The position numbers were made by a program, and so were the translations under genes. A stretch of DNA of 64,000 nt from assembly GCF_000420025.1 (NCBI RefSeq), contig NZ_ATUD01000001.1, forward strand, positions 620,001 through 684,000. The letters run 5' to 3'. The DNA is from Patulibacter americanus DSM 16676. GTDB lineage: Bacteria > Actinomycetota > Thermoleophilia > Solirubrobacterales > Solirubrobacteraceae. Positions within the stretch are counted from its first letter, which is position 1. Every line of letters starts with the position of its first letter. The notes below the pieces were generated by a model, which was not told the DNA's origin, ran no database searches, and worked only from the letters and a program-made list of their open reading frames with translations. Positions 18,061 through 26,838 of this stretch are shown one piece after another.

Positions 18061-20304
18061 TCAGGCGGCGGTCACCGTGGGCCGCAGCGTCCCCACCCGC
18101 CGGGGCTCCTCGTCCGTCGTCGACCGCGGCCAGCGGGCGGCGCGCACGCCGTTGGCGATCACGAGCACCTCGGCGAGCTCGTGGATCGACACGACGGCGG
18201 CCAGGCCCAGGACCCCGGTCGCCGCGAGGGGCACGAGGATCACGAGGATCGCGCCCGAGAGCGCGAGGTTCTGGCGCATGATCCGGTTGGCCCGCCGGGC
18301 GTGCCCGATCGTGCGCGGGAGCGCGCGCAGGTCGTCGCCGAGGAGCGCGACGTCCGCGGTCTCGATCGCGACGTCGCTGCCCATGGCGCCCATCGCGATC
18401 CCGACGTCGGCGCTCGCCAGCGCCGGGGCGTCGTTGATGCCGTCGCCGACCATCGCGACCGTGCCGCGTCCCTCCCGGCGCAGCCGCTCGACGATCCGCG
18501 ACTTGTCCTCGGGCCGCAGGTCCGCGTGGACGTCGGCGATGCCCGCGCCGTCGGCCATCGCGCGGGCCGTCCGGGCGTTGTCGCCGGTGAGCATCGCCAC
18601 GCGCCGTACGCCGTGGGCTCCGAGCTGGGCGACCACCGCGGGCGACTCGTCGCGCAGCTCGTCACGGACGGCGATCGCCCCGACGACCTCCCCCGCGTGC
18701 TCGACGAGCACCACGGTCGCACCCCCCTCCTGGAGGGCCGCGACCTGCGGCGCCCAGGGCCCCGGGTCGACGAACCCGGGGCGTCCCAGCCGCACGGCCG
18801 CGCCCCGGACGGCGCCGACCAGCCCGTCGCCGGGGATCGCCTGCACGTCGTCGGCGGCCGCCGGGTCGGGCGACGCCGCCAGGATGGCCTGCGCCAGGGG
18901 GTGCTCGCTGCGGATCTCGAGCGCAGCGGCCAGCGACAGGACTTCGGCCCGGTCGTGGTGCTCGCCGTGGAGCACGTCGATCACGCAGGGCTCGTTGCGG
19001 GTGAGCGTGCCGGTCTTGTCGAGCGCGACCGTCCGGACGTCGCCGAGCGCCTCGAGCGCCGCACCCCCCTTGATGAGGACGCCCGCGCGGGTGGCGGCCC
19101 CGATCGCCGCGACGACGGTGACGGGGACGGCGATCGCGAACGCGCAGGGCGCCGCGGCCACGAGCACGACGAGCGCGCGTCCGATCCACTCCGCGGGGTC
19201 GCCGGAGACCGCGCTGCCCACGACGGCGATGAGGAACGCCACCACGAGGACCCCGGGCACCAGCGGCCGCGCCACGCGGGCCGCGAGCCGCTGCCCGGAG
19301 CCCTTGCGCTCCTGGGCCTGCTCGACGATCTGGACGATCCGGGCGAGGGAGTTGTCCTCCGCGGTCGCCGTCACCTCGACCTCGAGCGCGCCCCCGCCGT
19401 TGATCGCGCCGGCGAAGACCTCGTCGCCCGGCCCGAGCTCCACCGGCACCGACTCCCCGGTGATCGCCGCGAGGTCCAGCGCGGAGCGGCCACGGGCGAT
19501 CGTCCCGTCCGTCGCCAGCCGCTCACCCGGGCGCACGACGAGCACGTCCCCGCGGCGCAGCTCGGCCGGCGCGACCTCGAACTCCAGGCCGCCACGCTGC
19601 ACCCGGGCGCTGTCCGGGACGAGGTCCAGGAGCGCGCGGAGGCTGCGCTGCGTGCGCGTGACGGCGTAGCGCTCGAGCGCCTCGCTGATGGCGAAGAGGA
19701 ACGCCAGCGTGGCCGCCTCGGCGACCTCGCCCAGCGCGATCGCCCCGGCGCCGGCGACCATCATCAGCGTCCCGACCGACAGCCGGCCGGCCAGGAGCCC
19801 CCGCAGTGCTCCCGGGACGAAGGTCGCCCCACCGGCGACGATGGCCACTCCCTGCAGGGCGAGCGACACGCCTCCCGGTGCCCCGAAGGCGCTCAGGAGC
19901 AGCGAGAGCGCCAACGCGACGCCCGCGACGGCGGCGAGCTGGATCTCGCGGACGTCGCGCAGCCGCGTCGAACCCTCGGGGTCGAGCGGCGGGATCTCGC
20001 ACCCGCACGCGTCGTAGAGGACCGGACGCGAGGCCTTCGCGGCGCGGGCGCTGGGGACCTCGCGGGCGCCGGGGGCGCAGCACGTGTCGGGGACGGCCTG
20101 GGTCGGGGCGCAGCACACGTCGGCGACGGCGGGGGCGCAACACGCGGCGGCCGTGGCCGGGGTCGGCGCGCAGCACGCGTCGTCCGTGGCCGCCGCGCCG
20201 CAACCGCAGGCCGACGCCGAACCGGCCGGGCCGCAACCGCACCCGTCGGCTGGATCGATCGCGAGCGGCAGCTCGAACCGCGCGGACTCGCGCCCGGGGC
20301 TCAT
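18061..20304 (-). CDS. P1B-type heavy-metal ATPase with Cys-rich N-terminus
   Basis: A 747-residue metal efflux pump. P-type ATPase motifs are AITGES (actuator), DKTGTLT with phosphorylated D429, SEHPLA in the nucleotide domain, and GDGINDAPAL. The membrane metal site is A-P-C (C387 in AAPCAFAIAVP) rather than CPC, followed later by SIHELAEVL. This points to the Zn/Cd/Co-type CtpG-like branch rather than copper pumps. No HMA domain is present. Instead residues 20-80 hold GCGCGP, CGCG and four CCAP repeats, a probable flexible metal-binding tail. The ATG overlaps the ArsR stop (ATGA), so sensor and pump form one operon. A much longer upstream frame is a shadow. Confidence 0.92.
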   Translation of the reverse strand: MSPGRESARFELPLAIDPADGCGCGPAGSASACGCGAAATDDACCAPTPATAAACCAPAVADVCCAPTQAVPDTCCAPGAREVPSARAAKASRPVLYDACGCEIPPLDPEGSTRLRDVREIQLAAVAGVALALSLLLSAFGAPGGVSLALQGVAIVAGGATFVPGALRGLLAGRLSVGTLMMVAGAGAIALGEVAEAATLAFLFAISEALERYAVTRTQRSLRALLDLVPDSARVQRGGLEFEVAPAELRRGDVLVVRPGERLATDGTIARGRSALDLAAITGESVPVELGPGDEVFAGAINGGGALEVEVTATAEDNSLARIVQIVEQAQERKGSGQRLAARVARPLVPGVLVVAFLIAVVGSAVSGDPAEWIGRALVVLVAAAPCAFAIAVPVTVVAAIGAATRAGVLIKGGAALEALGDVRTVALDKTGTLTRNEPCVIDVLHGEHHDRAEVLSLAAALEIRSEHPLAQAILAASPDPAAADDVQAIPGDGLVGAVRGAAVRLGRPGFVDPGPWAPQVAALQEGGATVVLVEHAGEVVGAIAVRDELRDESPAVVAQLGAHGVRRVAMLTGDNARTARAMADGAGIADVHADLRPEDKSRIVERLRREGRGTVAMVGDGINDAPALASADVGIAMGAMGSDVAIETADVALLGDDLRALPRTIGHARRANRIMRQNLALSGAILVILVPLAATGVLGLAAVVSIHELAEVLVIANGVRAARWPRSTTDEEPRRVGTLRPTVTAA

Positions 20305-20663
20305 GCGGGCACCGCGACGTCCAGGGCGGTGAGGGCCGCGAGCAGGGACGTGCCGTCCGGCGTCAGGCGGTACATGACCATGCGGCCGTCGCGGCGGCTG
20401 GACACCAGACCCGCCGCGCGCAGCTTGCGGACGTGGTGGGAGACGGCCTTCTCCGGCCGCTCGACGACCCAGGAGAGGTCGCAGACGCAGAGCTCGGCGC
20501 CGTCGCGCAGCGCGAGCGCGATCACCAGGCGCGTCGGGTCGGCGAGCCCGGCCGCCCGCTCGGCACCGCGCTCGGCCACCTCGTCCGTCGGCCGCGCGCG
20601 GCGCAGCGCCTCGGCGCGCGGCAGGTCGAGGCAGAGGAGGTCGCACGCAGCGTCGTCGGCCAT
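20301..20663 (-). CDS. ArsR/SmtB-family metal-sensing repressor (CadC-like)
   Basis: A 120-residue winged-helix repressor. The metal-site helix carries ELCVCDLSWVV, and the recognition region reads AVSHHVRKLRAAGLVSSRRDG. N-terminal cysteines (CDLLCLDLP) together with CVC match the alpha3N thiolate site of CadC-type Cd/Pb/Zn sensors. Such proteins leave DNA when metal binds, releasing transcription of the efflux pump that overlaps downstream. TAGATT lies 6 nt before the ATG and TTGCGA 16 nt further up; a palindrome sits between them. Confidence 0.92.
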   Translation of the reverse strand: MADDAACDLLCLDLPRAEALRRARPTDEVAERGAERAAGLADPTRLVIALALRDGAELCVCDLSWVVERPEKAVSHHVRKLRAAGLVSSRRDGRMVMYRLTPDGTSLLAALTALDVAVPA

Positions 20664-20669
20664 CCCGAC

Positions 20670-20697
20670 AATCTAACGACCGTGCGGATGTTCGCAA
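20670..20697 (-). promoter_or_regulatory. Promoter and probable operator of the arsR-ATPase operon
   Basis: On the minus strand, TTGCGA (20697-20692) and TAGATT (20675-20670) have 16-nt spacing, and the start codon follows 6 nt later. The imperfect palindrome TGCGGATGTTCGCA (20683-20696; 5 of 7 positions symmetric) overlaps the -35 and spacer, a fitting position for ArsR autorepression. The operator assignment is inference. Confidence 0.5.
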
Positions 20698-20739
20698 GAT
20701 GACGACGTTGGGACTCATTCCCGTATAGCCTCGGAGCCC

Positions 20740-21741
20740 ATGACGACCCTTGAGCCCGAACTCGCGAAGGTCCCGGTGACGGTCCTCACCGGCTTCCTCG
20801 GCTCCGGCAAGACGACCCTGCTCAACCGGATCCTGACGGAGCAGCACGGTCTCAAGATCGCCGTGATCGAGAACGAGTACGGCGAGATCAGCATCGACCA
20901 CGACCTCGTCGTCGAGACGGACGAGGAGGTCTTCGAGATGAACAACGGCTGCATCTGCTGCTCCGTCCGGGGCGACCTGATCCGGATCCTCGGGCAGATC
21001 CTGCGGCGCAAGCAGCGGTTCGACCACATCCTCATCGAGACGACCGGCCTCGCCGACCCGGGTCCGGTCATCCAGACGTTCTTCATGGACCAGGAGCTCG
21101 CCGGACAGCTCCAGCTCGACGGCGTCGTCACGGTCGTCGACGCCAAGCACGTCGGGCTGCACCTGGGCGAGGCACCCGAGGTGCAGGAGCAGATCGCGTT
21201 CGCCGACGTGATCGTCCTGAACAAGACCGACCTCGTCGACGAGGCCGACCTCGACGCCCTCGAGGGCCGCATCGGCGGGCTCAACGCCGTCGCGACGGTG
21301 CACCGCGCCCAGAACGCGGAGATCCCGATCGCGGAGGTCCTGGGCATCGGCGGCTACGACCTGCAGCGCCACGACGCCCTCGTCGACCGGCCGCTCGTGC
21401 CCGCGCCGACCGGCGAGCTCCCGATGGCCTCCCCCGCCCGCCACGACGACGCCGTCGGCTCCGTCGGGATCGCCACGGACGGCGAGCTCGACGCGGAGCG
21501 CTTCCACGAGTGGCTCTCGACCCTGCTGCAGGAGCAGGGGGAGGACATCTTCCGCTCGAAGGGCATCGTCAACCTGCAGGGCGAGGAGGACCCCTGGGTC
21601 TTCCAGGGCGTCCACATGCTCCTCAGCGGCGAGCACGGCCGGCCGTGGGGCGCCGCGCCGCCGACGAACCGCCTGGTGTTCATCGGCCGCAACCTCGACC
21701 GCGCGGGTCTCGAGGCCGGGTTCCGCACGTGCCTGGCGTGA
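20740..21741 (+). CDS. CobW/COG0523-family GTPase (metal chaperone)
   Basis: A 333-residue GTPase of the CobW/ZNG1/YeiR group, which hands metal to client enzymes. Walker A is [11 protein letters not shown] (K24). The family metal motif C-x-C-C is at 71-74 (GCICCS), the Mg/switch Asp-Glu region reads IETTGLADP, and guanine specificity comes from NKTDL. The C-terminal CobW_C domain (from about residue 245) includes [13 protein letters not shown]. No His-rich stretch is seen. It is divergent from the metal-sensor/pump operon, which favours Zn or a similar metal over cobalamin synthesis. A start with TAGCCT 8 nt upstream suggests a near-leaderless message. The stop overlaps the WD40 gene. Confidence 0.93.
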   Translation: MTTLEPELAKVPVTVLTGFLGSGKTTLLNRILTEQHGLKIAVIENEYGEISIDHDLVVETDEEVFEMNNGCICCSVRGDLIRILGQILRRKQRFDHILIETTGLADPGPVIQTFFMDQELAGQLQLDGVVTVVDAKHVGLHLGEAPEVQEQIAFADVIVLNKTDLVDEADLDALEGRIGGLNAVATVHRAQNAEIPIAEVLGIGGYDLQRHDALVDRPLVPAPTGELPMASPARHDDAVGSVGIATDGELDAERFHEWLSTLLQEQGEDIFRSKGIVNLQGEEDPWVFQGVHMLLSGEHGRPWGAAPPTNRLVFIGRNLDRAGLEAGFRTCLA

Positions 21742-22739
21742 GCGTGCAGCCCGACGAGGTGACGGTGCGCGCCGTCGCCTCCACCGACCTCGACGACTGG
21801 GTCGGCGCCGTGGCGTGGGATCCCACCGGGTCCGTCGTCGCGGGCGCGTGCGCGGACGGCCGGGTCGTGACCCTCGCCGCGGCCGACGGCGCCGTCCGCG
21901 AGGTCGGGCGGCACAGCGAGCCGGCCACGCACGTCGCGTGGTCGCCGGACGGCGTCCTCGCGTCGACCGGCCAGGACGGCGTGGTCCTCCTGGGCGACGC
22001 GGGACGGGTCGTGCTCGAGGGCCGGGGCTGGCCTCAGGCCCTCGCCTGGCGTCCCGACGGCCGGCGCCTGGCGGTCGCTCGCGGCCGCCAGGTGCACCTG
22101 CTCGACCAGGACGGCGCGACGGTCGGGACGTCGAAGCCGTTCCCGGCGACGGTCTCGTCGCTGGCGTGGAGCACCCGCGGCGGACGCCTGGCCGCCGGGA
22201 CCTACGGGGGTGTCCGGATGCTGCAGGGCGACGGTCTGCGCACCGACCGCTGGCTGCGCTGGGAGGGCTCCGTCCTGGCGGTGGCCGTCAGCCCGGACGG
22301 CCGACGGCTGGCCCACGGCAACCAGGACGACTCCGTGCTCTTCTGGGACCTCGGCGGCCGCAACCAGCTCGAGATGCAGGGCTACGAGACGAAGGTGCAG
22401 GAGCTCTCGTGGCGCGCCGACGGCCGGCTCCTGGCCACGGGCGGTGGTCAGGCCGTCACGGTCTGGGACTTCGCCGGCCGCGGCCCGGCCGGATCGCGCC
22501 CGCTCGAGCTCGACCACCACGAGCAGCCCGTGAGCTGGGTGGGCTTCGCCCCGACCGGCGACCTGCTGGCCACCGTCGCCTTCGACGGCCGGCTGGTGCT
22601 GTGGCGCCCGCCGCACGACCGACCCGTGGCCGGGGTGGAGATCGAGGACGCCCTCACCTGCGGCGCGTGGTCGCCCGACGGCCGCCGGCTGGCGGTCGGC
22701 GGGACCGACGGCACGCTCGCGGTGGTCGAGCTGGCCTGA
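21738..22739 (+). CDS. WD40-repeat beta-propeller protein
   Basis: A 333-residue cytosolic protein (no signal peptide) made of WD40-type repeats, each with a pattern such as [50 protein letters not shown] and [17 protein letters not shown]. About seven blades are expected. Such propellers are scaffolds; no enzyme motif is visible. GTG at 21738 overlaps the CobW stop (GTGA), so the two are translationally coupled and likely work together, the propeller perhaps docking the chaperone to a client. Another GTG lies 6 nt downstream. Confidence 0.88.
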   Translation: MSVQPDEVTVRAVASTDLDDWVGAVAWDPTGSVVAGACADGRVVTLAAADGAVREVGRHSEPATHVAWSPDGVLASTGQDGVVLLGDAGRVVLEGRGWPQALAWRPDGRRLAVARGRQVHLLDQDGATVGTSKPFPATVSSLAWSTRGGRLAAGTYGGVRMLQGDGLRTDRWLRWEGSVLAVAVSPDGRRLAHGNQDDSVLFWDLGGRNQLEMQGYETKVQELSWRADGRLLATGGGQAVTVWDFAGRGPAGSRPLELDHHEQPVSWVGFAPTGDLLATVAFDGRLVLWRPPHDRPVAGVEIEDALTCGAWSPDGRRLAVGGTDGTLAVVELA

Positions 22740-22757
22740 CGGGCCGGGCGGCCCGGT

Positions 22758-22779
22758 GGGACGGGTGGACGCCCGTCCC
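22758..22779. terminator. Hairpin between convergent genes
   Basis: GGGACGGG (22758-22765) and CCCGTCCC (22772-22779) pair around a 6-nt loop. It lies between the WD40 stop (22739) and the SDR stop (22808) and could serve either strand. Confidence 0.5.
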
Positions 22780-22807
22780 CCGTGCAGTTCGGCCCCGACG
22801 CGCTGCG

Positions 22808-23767
22808 TCAGCCGGCGGCGCGGGCCTCGGCGAGCAGCTCCTCCGAGACGTCCCACAGGCGCCGGGCGTCGTCCGGGTCCAGCGCGTGGGGCATCACGCC
22901 GTGGACGCCGGCGATCCGCGCGACGACCGGGGCCTCGTTGCAGTCCTCGAAGTAGCGCCCGCCGACGCCCGCCACCAGCGGGGAGACCGCCAGGAAGACG
23001 GACGTCGCCGCGCCCTGCTCCGGGCTCTTCATGCGGAACATCCCGGCCTCCTCGGCGCCGCGCGCCTGCTCCTCGGCCGCGCGGCGCTTCTCCGGGCTCC
23101 AGTGGCGCTGGAGCGGCGTCCAGATCCCGCCCGGCATGAGCGCGTTGGCGGTGATGCCGTCGGCGGCCCACCGCCGCGTCGCCTCGACCGCGAAGAGGCT
23201 GTTGGCGGTCTTGGACTGGCCGTAGGCGAGGCCCGGGTCGTACGGGCGCCGCGCGAAGAAGAGGTCGTCGAAGACCACCGGAGACGACGCGTGACCGCTG
23301 GAGGAGACGGAGACGATGCGGGCGTCGCCGGCCTCCCTCAGCGCGTCGTGGAGGCCGACGGCGAGCGCGAAGTGGCCCATGTGGTTCGTGCCGAACTGGG
23401 TCTCCCAGCCCTGCTTCGTCGTCCCGTGGGGCGTGTCCATCACACCCGCGTTGTTCACGAGGATGTGGAGCGGCCCCGTCCATGCGGCGACGAACGCGTC
23501 GATCGTCGACAGGTCGGCGAGGTCGACCCGACCCACGGTGACGTCGTCCCGGCCGGTCGTCCGGGCGATGTCGGCCGCCGCGGCCTCCCCCGCCTCGAGG
23601 TTGCGGACGGCGATGGTCACCGCGGCCCCGGCGCACGCGAGGGCCCGGGCGGTCTCGATGCCGATGCCCGAGGCGCCGCCCGTGACGATCGCTCGCCGGC
23701 CGGCCAGGTCGACGCCCTGCACCACCTCGGCCGCGGTGGTCGTGTCGTCGTACGGGGTCTTGATCAT
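22808..23767 (-). CDS. Short-chain dehydrogenase/reductase
   Basis: A 319-residue NAD(P)-dependent oxidoreductase of the SDR superfamily, resembling the retinol-dehydrogenase/WW-oxidoreductase-like group. The cofactor motif is TGGASGIG, followed by the structural NNAG (VNNAGVMDT), catalytic Ser in SVSSSGH, and YGQSK (Tyr and Lys). The Asp in GRVDLAD binds the adenine. The substrate is unknown. It is transcribed away from a TetR gene whose palindromic sites fill the shared 46-bp gap, so TetR probably controls it. TAGGCT lies 6 nt before the ATG. Confidence 0.92.
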   Translation of the reverse strand: MIKTPYDDTTTAAEVVQGVDLAGRRAIVTGGASGIGIETARALACAGAAVTIAVRNLEAGEAAAADIARTTGRDDVTVGRVDLADLSTIDAFVAAWTGPLHILVNNAGVMDTPHGTTKQGWETQFGTNHMGHFALAVGLHDALREAGDARIVSVSSSGHASSPVVFDDLFFARRPYDPGLAYGQSKTANSLFAVEATRRWAADGITANALMPGGIWTPLQRHWSPEKRRAAEEQARGAEEAGMFRMKSPEQGAATSVFLAVSPLVAGVGGRYFEDCNEAPVVARIAGVHGVMPHALDPDDARRLWDVSEELLAEARAAG

Positions 23768-23782
23768 GGGACCAGCCTAACA

Positions 23783-23803
23783 AACTAGATAGTTAGTCTC
23801 TAG
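23783..23803. promoter_or_regulatory. Probable TetR operator between SDR and TetR genes
   Basis: Two overlapping palindromes lie in the short divergent gap: AACTAGATAGTT (23783-23794, 5 of 6 pairs) and a 19-mer at 23785-23803 with CTAGA/TCTAG ends (7 of 9 pairs). They abut the -10 hexamers of both genes (TAGGCT on minus, TAGTGT on plus), so one bound repressor could shut off both. This AT-rich patch stands out from its surroundings. Confidence 0.6.
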
Positions 23804-23813
23804 TGTCGTCCGG

Positions 23814-24383
23814 GTGAGAGACGGGCAGCGCAGCAAGGAACGCCTCCTCGAGGCCGCGACGGCGGAGTTCGCCGCGCACGGGATCGCAGGCGCCCGCGTG
23901 GACCGGATCGCGGCGGCCGCCGGCGTCAACAAGGCGCAGATGTACGGCTGGTTCGGCTCGAAGGACGGGCTCTTCGACGCCGTCCTCGCCGGGCAGCTGC
24001 ACCGCATCGTCGACATCGTCCCGTTCACCGCCGACGACCTGCCGGGCTACGCCGTGGCCCTGTACGACTCGTACCTGCGCGAGCCCGAGCTCGTGCGGCT
24101 GGCGAGCTGGTACCGGCTCGAGCGGGTCCCGTCGGGCACGCTGCTGGCCGCCCATCCGGGGCACGCCGACCCGAAGCACGAGGCGATCCGGGCCGCCCAG
24201 GCCGCGGGCCGCATCGTCGACGACATCCCCCCGGACGAGGTCTACGCGCTGGTCATCGCGATGGCCGGGACGTGGTCGCCGATCAGCGCGACGTTCGCCG
24301 CCACCGCGGGCGACGACCCCGCCGGCCACGAGCGCCGGCGCGCGGCGCTGCGCGGGGTCGTGCGGCGCGCGCTCGTGCCGTAG
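23814..24383 (+). CDS. TetR-family transcriptional regulator
   Basis: A 189-residue repressor. The N-terminal HTH reads RLLEAATAEFAAHG, then GARVDRIAAAAGVNKAQMYGWFGSKDGLFDAVL, a standard TetR DNA-binding domain. The C-terminal ligand domain resembles TetR_C_33-type proteins (FAATAGDDPAGHERRRAAL). The GTG start has TAGTGT 7 nt upstream and no Shine-Dalgarno sequence. Its likely target is the divergent SDR gene and itself. Confidence 0.92.
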   Translation: MRDGQRSKERLLEAATAEFAAHGIAGARVDRIAAAAGVNKAQMYGWFGSKDGLFDAVLAGQLHRIVDIVPFTADDLPGYAVALYDSYLREPELVRLASWYRLERVPSGTLLAAHPGHADPKHEAIRAAQAAGRIVDDIPPDEVYALVIAMAGTWSPISATFAATAGDDPAGHERRRAALRGVVRRALVP

Positions 24384-24400
24384 GAGACGGCGGCCGCCGC

Positions 24401-25267
24401 TCAGGCGCGGTCGCGGCTCGGCGAGGCCGGGGACGGCCCGCCCGCCTCGGCGCCCGCCTCGGGCTCGGCCTGCGCCGCCGGGTCGTGGCGGTCGCGACCG
24501 TAGAGGTACCAGTACGTCCCGGCCACGAAGACGGCGCCGCCGACGAGGTTGCCGAGCAGCGCGAAGACGAAGTTGTGCAGCGCGTCGCCCCAGCCGATGT
24601 CGGGCACGCCGGCGAAGATCGCGGCGGGGAGGAAGAACATGTTGGCCACGACGTGGTCGAAGCCCATGGCGACGAAGCCCATGATCGGGAAGAAGATCGC
24701 CAGGATCTTGCCCCCGACGTCCTCGGCGGCGAACGCCATCCAGATCGCCAGGCACACGAGCCAGTTGCAGCCCACGGCGCGCAGGAAGATCTGGGCCGAG
24801 TCCTCCGTCACCCCCTTGCCGGTGGCGATCGTCCCCAGCCTCGCCAGGGGGAGCTCCGCGGTGAGGATCCCCGTCTTCACGGAGAGGAAGTACGCGACGA
24901 AGATCGAGCCGAGGAAATTGCCGATCAGCACCATGCTGAAGTTCCGCGCCACCCCCGGCAGGCGGATCTTCCGCTCGTAGAGCGCGAGCGGGAGCAGCGC
25001 CATGTTGCCCGTGAGCAGCTCGGCGCCGGCGATCACGACGAGCACCAGGCCGAGGGTGAAGACGGTGCCGGTGAAGAACGTCGGCAGGGTGCCCCACGTC
25101 TGCGGGTCCAGGCCCGCCGAGACCGTGATCGCCAGGAGCCCGGCGAACGCGATGTAGGCGCCGCCGAGGAAGCCGGAGACGAGCGCCTTGTCCCACGGGA
25201 GCGCCGCCTTCTCCGTGCCGCGCGCGGCGGCGATCGCCGCGATCTCCTTCGGGGTCTTCGCCGCCAT
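24401..25267 (-). CDS. Formate/nitrite transporter family channel
   Basis: A 288-residue FNT-family membrane protein (FocA/NirC-like). Six transmembrane segments can be followed, with conserved blocks GGAYIAFAG near the start of TM1, ELLTGNM, RNFSMVLIGNFLGS, VGCNWLVCLAIW and FDHVVANMFF. FNT pentamers pass formate, nitrite or hydrosulfide; NirC and FocA subtypes cannot be told apart here. The tail after residue 260 is an Ala/Pro/Glu-rich hydrophilic extension. The ATG at 25267 has GGAGA just upstream. No formate or nitrite enzyme lies next to it. Confidence 0.93.
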   Translation of the reverse strand: MAAKTPKEIAAIAAARGTEKAALPWDKALVSGFLGGAYIAFAGLLAITVSAGLDPQTWGTLPTFFTGTVFTLGLVLVVIAGAELLTGNMALLPLALYERKIRLPGVARNFSMVLIGNFLGSIFVAYFLSVKTGILTAELPLARLGTIATGKGVTEDSAQIFLRAVGCNWLVCLAIWMAFAAEDVGGKILAIFFPIMGFVAMGFDHVVANMFFLPAAIFAGVPDIGWGDALHNFVFALLGNLVGGAVFVAGTYWYLYGRDRHDPAAQAEPEAGAEAGGPSPASPSRDRA

Positions 25268-25440
25268 GGTCTCCGTGCGTACCCCGCCCATGGGGGCCGG
25301 AACCCCGGCGTCGCGTTGCTGGCGCCTCGCCGCCCGTGCCGCGGTGGCGCGCCGCGGCCCACCGTGCACCTGCACCGGCCCGGCACCCGCTGGCCGGCGC
25401 CGCCGGAGCGCCGCGACGCAAGGCCCCCAGGCCGACCGCG

Positions 25441-25446
25441 TACCGT
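25441..25446 (+). promoter_or_regulatory. -10 hexamer of a probable leaderless promoter
   Basis: TACCGT lies 7 nt before the ATG at 25454, and no ribosome-binding site is present between. Confidence 0.45.
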
Positions 25447-25453
25447 GGGGCCC

Positions 25454-26437
25454 ATGGAGAAGCGCACGCTGGGCCGCACGGGACGCGACGTCGGGGTGGT
25501 GGGCCTCGGGGCCTGGCAGCTCGGTGCGGACTGGGGCGACGTGGAGGAGTCCGACGCGATCGCCGTGCTCGAGACGGCGCTGGAGTCGGGCGTCACGTTC
25601 ATCGACACCGCCGACGCGTACGGCGACGGCCGCTCCGAGCGGATCATCGGCCGGCTGCTGAAGGAGCACCCGGACGCCGGCGTCACGGTCGCGACGAAGA
25701 TGGGCCGCCGCGTCGAGCAGGTCCCGGAGAACTACAGCCGCGAGAACTTCCGCGCCTGGACGGACCGCTCGCGCCGCAACCTCGGCGTCGACACGCTCGA
25801 CCTCGTCCAGCTCCACTGCCCGCCCACCCCGGTCTACGAGCAGGACGACGTCTTCGACGCGCTCGACGGCCTGGTCGAGGACGGCCGCATCGCGGCCTAC
25901 GGCGTGTCCGTCGAGACGGTCGCCGAGGCGCTGCGCGCGATCGAGCGGCCGAACGTCGCGACGGTGCAGATCATCGTGAACTGCTTCCGTCAGAAGCCGC
26001 TGGGGCAGGTGCTCCCGGCCGCGCGCAAGGCGGGCGTGGGCATCATCGCCCGTGTCCCCCTCGCCTCGGGGCTGCTCTCGGGCAAGTACGACGAGCACAC
26101 GACCTTCGGCGAGGACGACCACCGCAACTACAACCGCACGGGAGGGGCGTTCGACGTCGGCGAGACGTTCGCCGGCGTGCCCTTCGAGGTCGGCCTGCAG
26201 GCCGTGGCCGAGCTGAAGGGCCTGCTGCGCCCGGACGAGGCGATGGCCGGCTTCGCGATCCGCTGGATCGTCGACCAGCCCGGCGTGAGCGTCGTCATCC
26301 CCGGCGCCCGCAACCCCGAGCAGGCACGCTCGAACGCCGCGGCGGCGACCGCACCCCCGCTCACGGACGAGCAGCTCGCCGGCGTGCGCGAGGTCTACGA
26401 CCGCCTGGTGCGGCCGCACGTGCACGACCGCTGGTAG
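25454..26437 (+). CDS. Aldo/keto reductase
   Basis: A 327-residue NADPH-dependent aldo/keto reductase of the YajO/PdxI-like group. The tetrad is visible: Asp and Tyr in FIDTADAYGDG, Lys in VATKMG and His in VQLHCPP. The cofactor phosphate site lies in VVIPGARNPEQARSN. The substrate is unknown. It stands alone, pointing away from the FNT gene and towards the UBP zinc-finger gene. Confidence 0.92.
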   Translation: MEKRTLGRTGRDVGVVGLGAWQLGADWGDVEESDAIAVLETALESGVTFIDTADAYGDGRSERIIGRLLKEHPDAGVTVATKMGRRVEQVPENYSRENFRAWTDRSRRNLGVDTLDLVQLHCPPTPVYEQDDVFDALDGLVEDGRIAAYGVSVETVAEALRAIERPNVATVQIIVNCFRQKPLGQVLPAARKAGVGIIARVPLASGLLSGKYDEHTTFGEDDHRNYNRTGGAFDVGETFAGVPFEVGLQAVAELKGLLRPDEAMAGFAIRWIVDQPGVSVVIPGARNPEQARSNAAAATAPPLTDEQLAGVREVYDRLVRPHVHDRW

Positions 26438-26483
26438 GGGGCGCGGCCGGACGCCGGTCGATCCCGACCGCGCGGCGGACCGG

Positions 26484-26801
26484 CTAGCCCCCGAGCGGGG
26501 AGCGCGGGATCCGCGTCTCGCCCGCCAGCCGGCCGATGCGCAGCCCGACCTGATCGACGAAGCACCAGGACCAGTCCTCGCCCGGCTCGATCGAGCGGAT
26601 GATGGGGTGCTCCGTGGCGCGCCCGTGGGCGGTCGCGTGGCGCATCGGCGAGTCGTCGCAGCAGCCGACGTGCCCACACTCCAGGCACAGGCGCAGGTGC
26701 AGCCACGGGGTGCCCTCGCGCAGGCAGTCCTCGCAGCCGGCGACGGACTCGGGCAGGTGGTCGAGGTGGACGTGGTCCAGGTGGGTGCAGGCGGTGGACA
26801 T
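26484..26801 (-). CDS. UBP-type zinc-finger protein
   Basis: A 105-residue protein that is almost entirely a UBP zinc finger. The metal ligands are CEDC, LCLECGHVGCCDDS and HATAHGRATEHP, followed by the W-x-W-C-F motif of this domain. In eukaryotes the fold binds ubiquitin C-termini. In bacteria it occurs as a small standalone protein, often encoded beside the CNB-kinase/TrxR-like pair found here, and its ligand is unknown. A GGAGCT site lies 4 nt before the ATG. It closes a minus-strand run with the histidine kinase. Confidence 0.9.
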   Translation of the reverse strand: MSTACTHLDHVHLDHLPESVAGCEDCLREGTPWLHLRLCLECGHVGCCDDSPMRHATAHGRATEHPIIRSIEPGEDWSWCFVDQVGLRIGRLAGETRIPRSPLGG

Positions 26802-26838
26802 GGGAGCTCCGGTTCTTGGGACAGGGGTGCGGGCCGGC

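Noticed and set aside
20304..21636. N-terminal extension of the P-type ATPase frame back to 21636
   Set aside because: It crosses the ArsR and CobW genes in a shadow frame; the ATGA overlap at 20304 gives a well-supported start.
22808..24383. SDR-TetR pair considered as part of the CobW/WD40 metal unit
   Set aside because: A hairpin separates them, the SDR gene is convergent, and neither protein has metal motifs.
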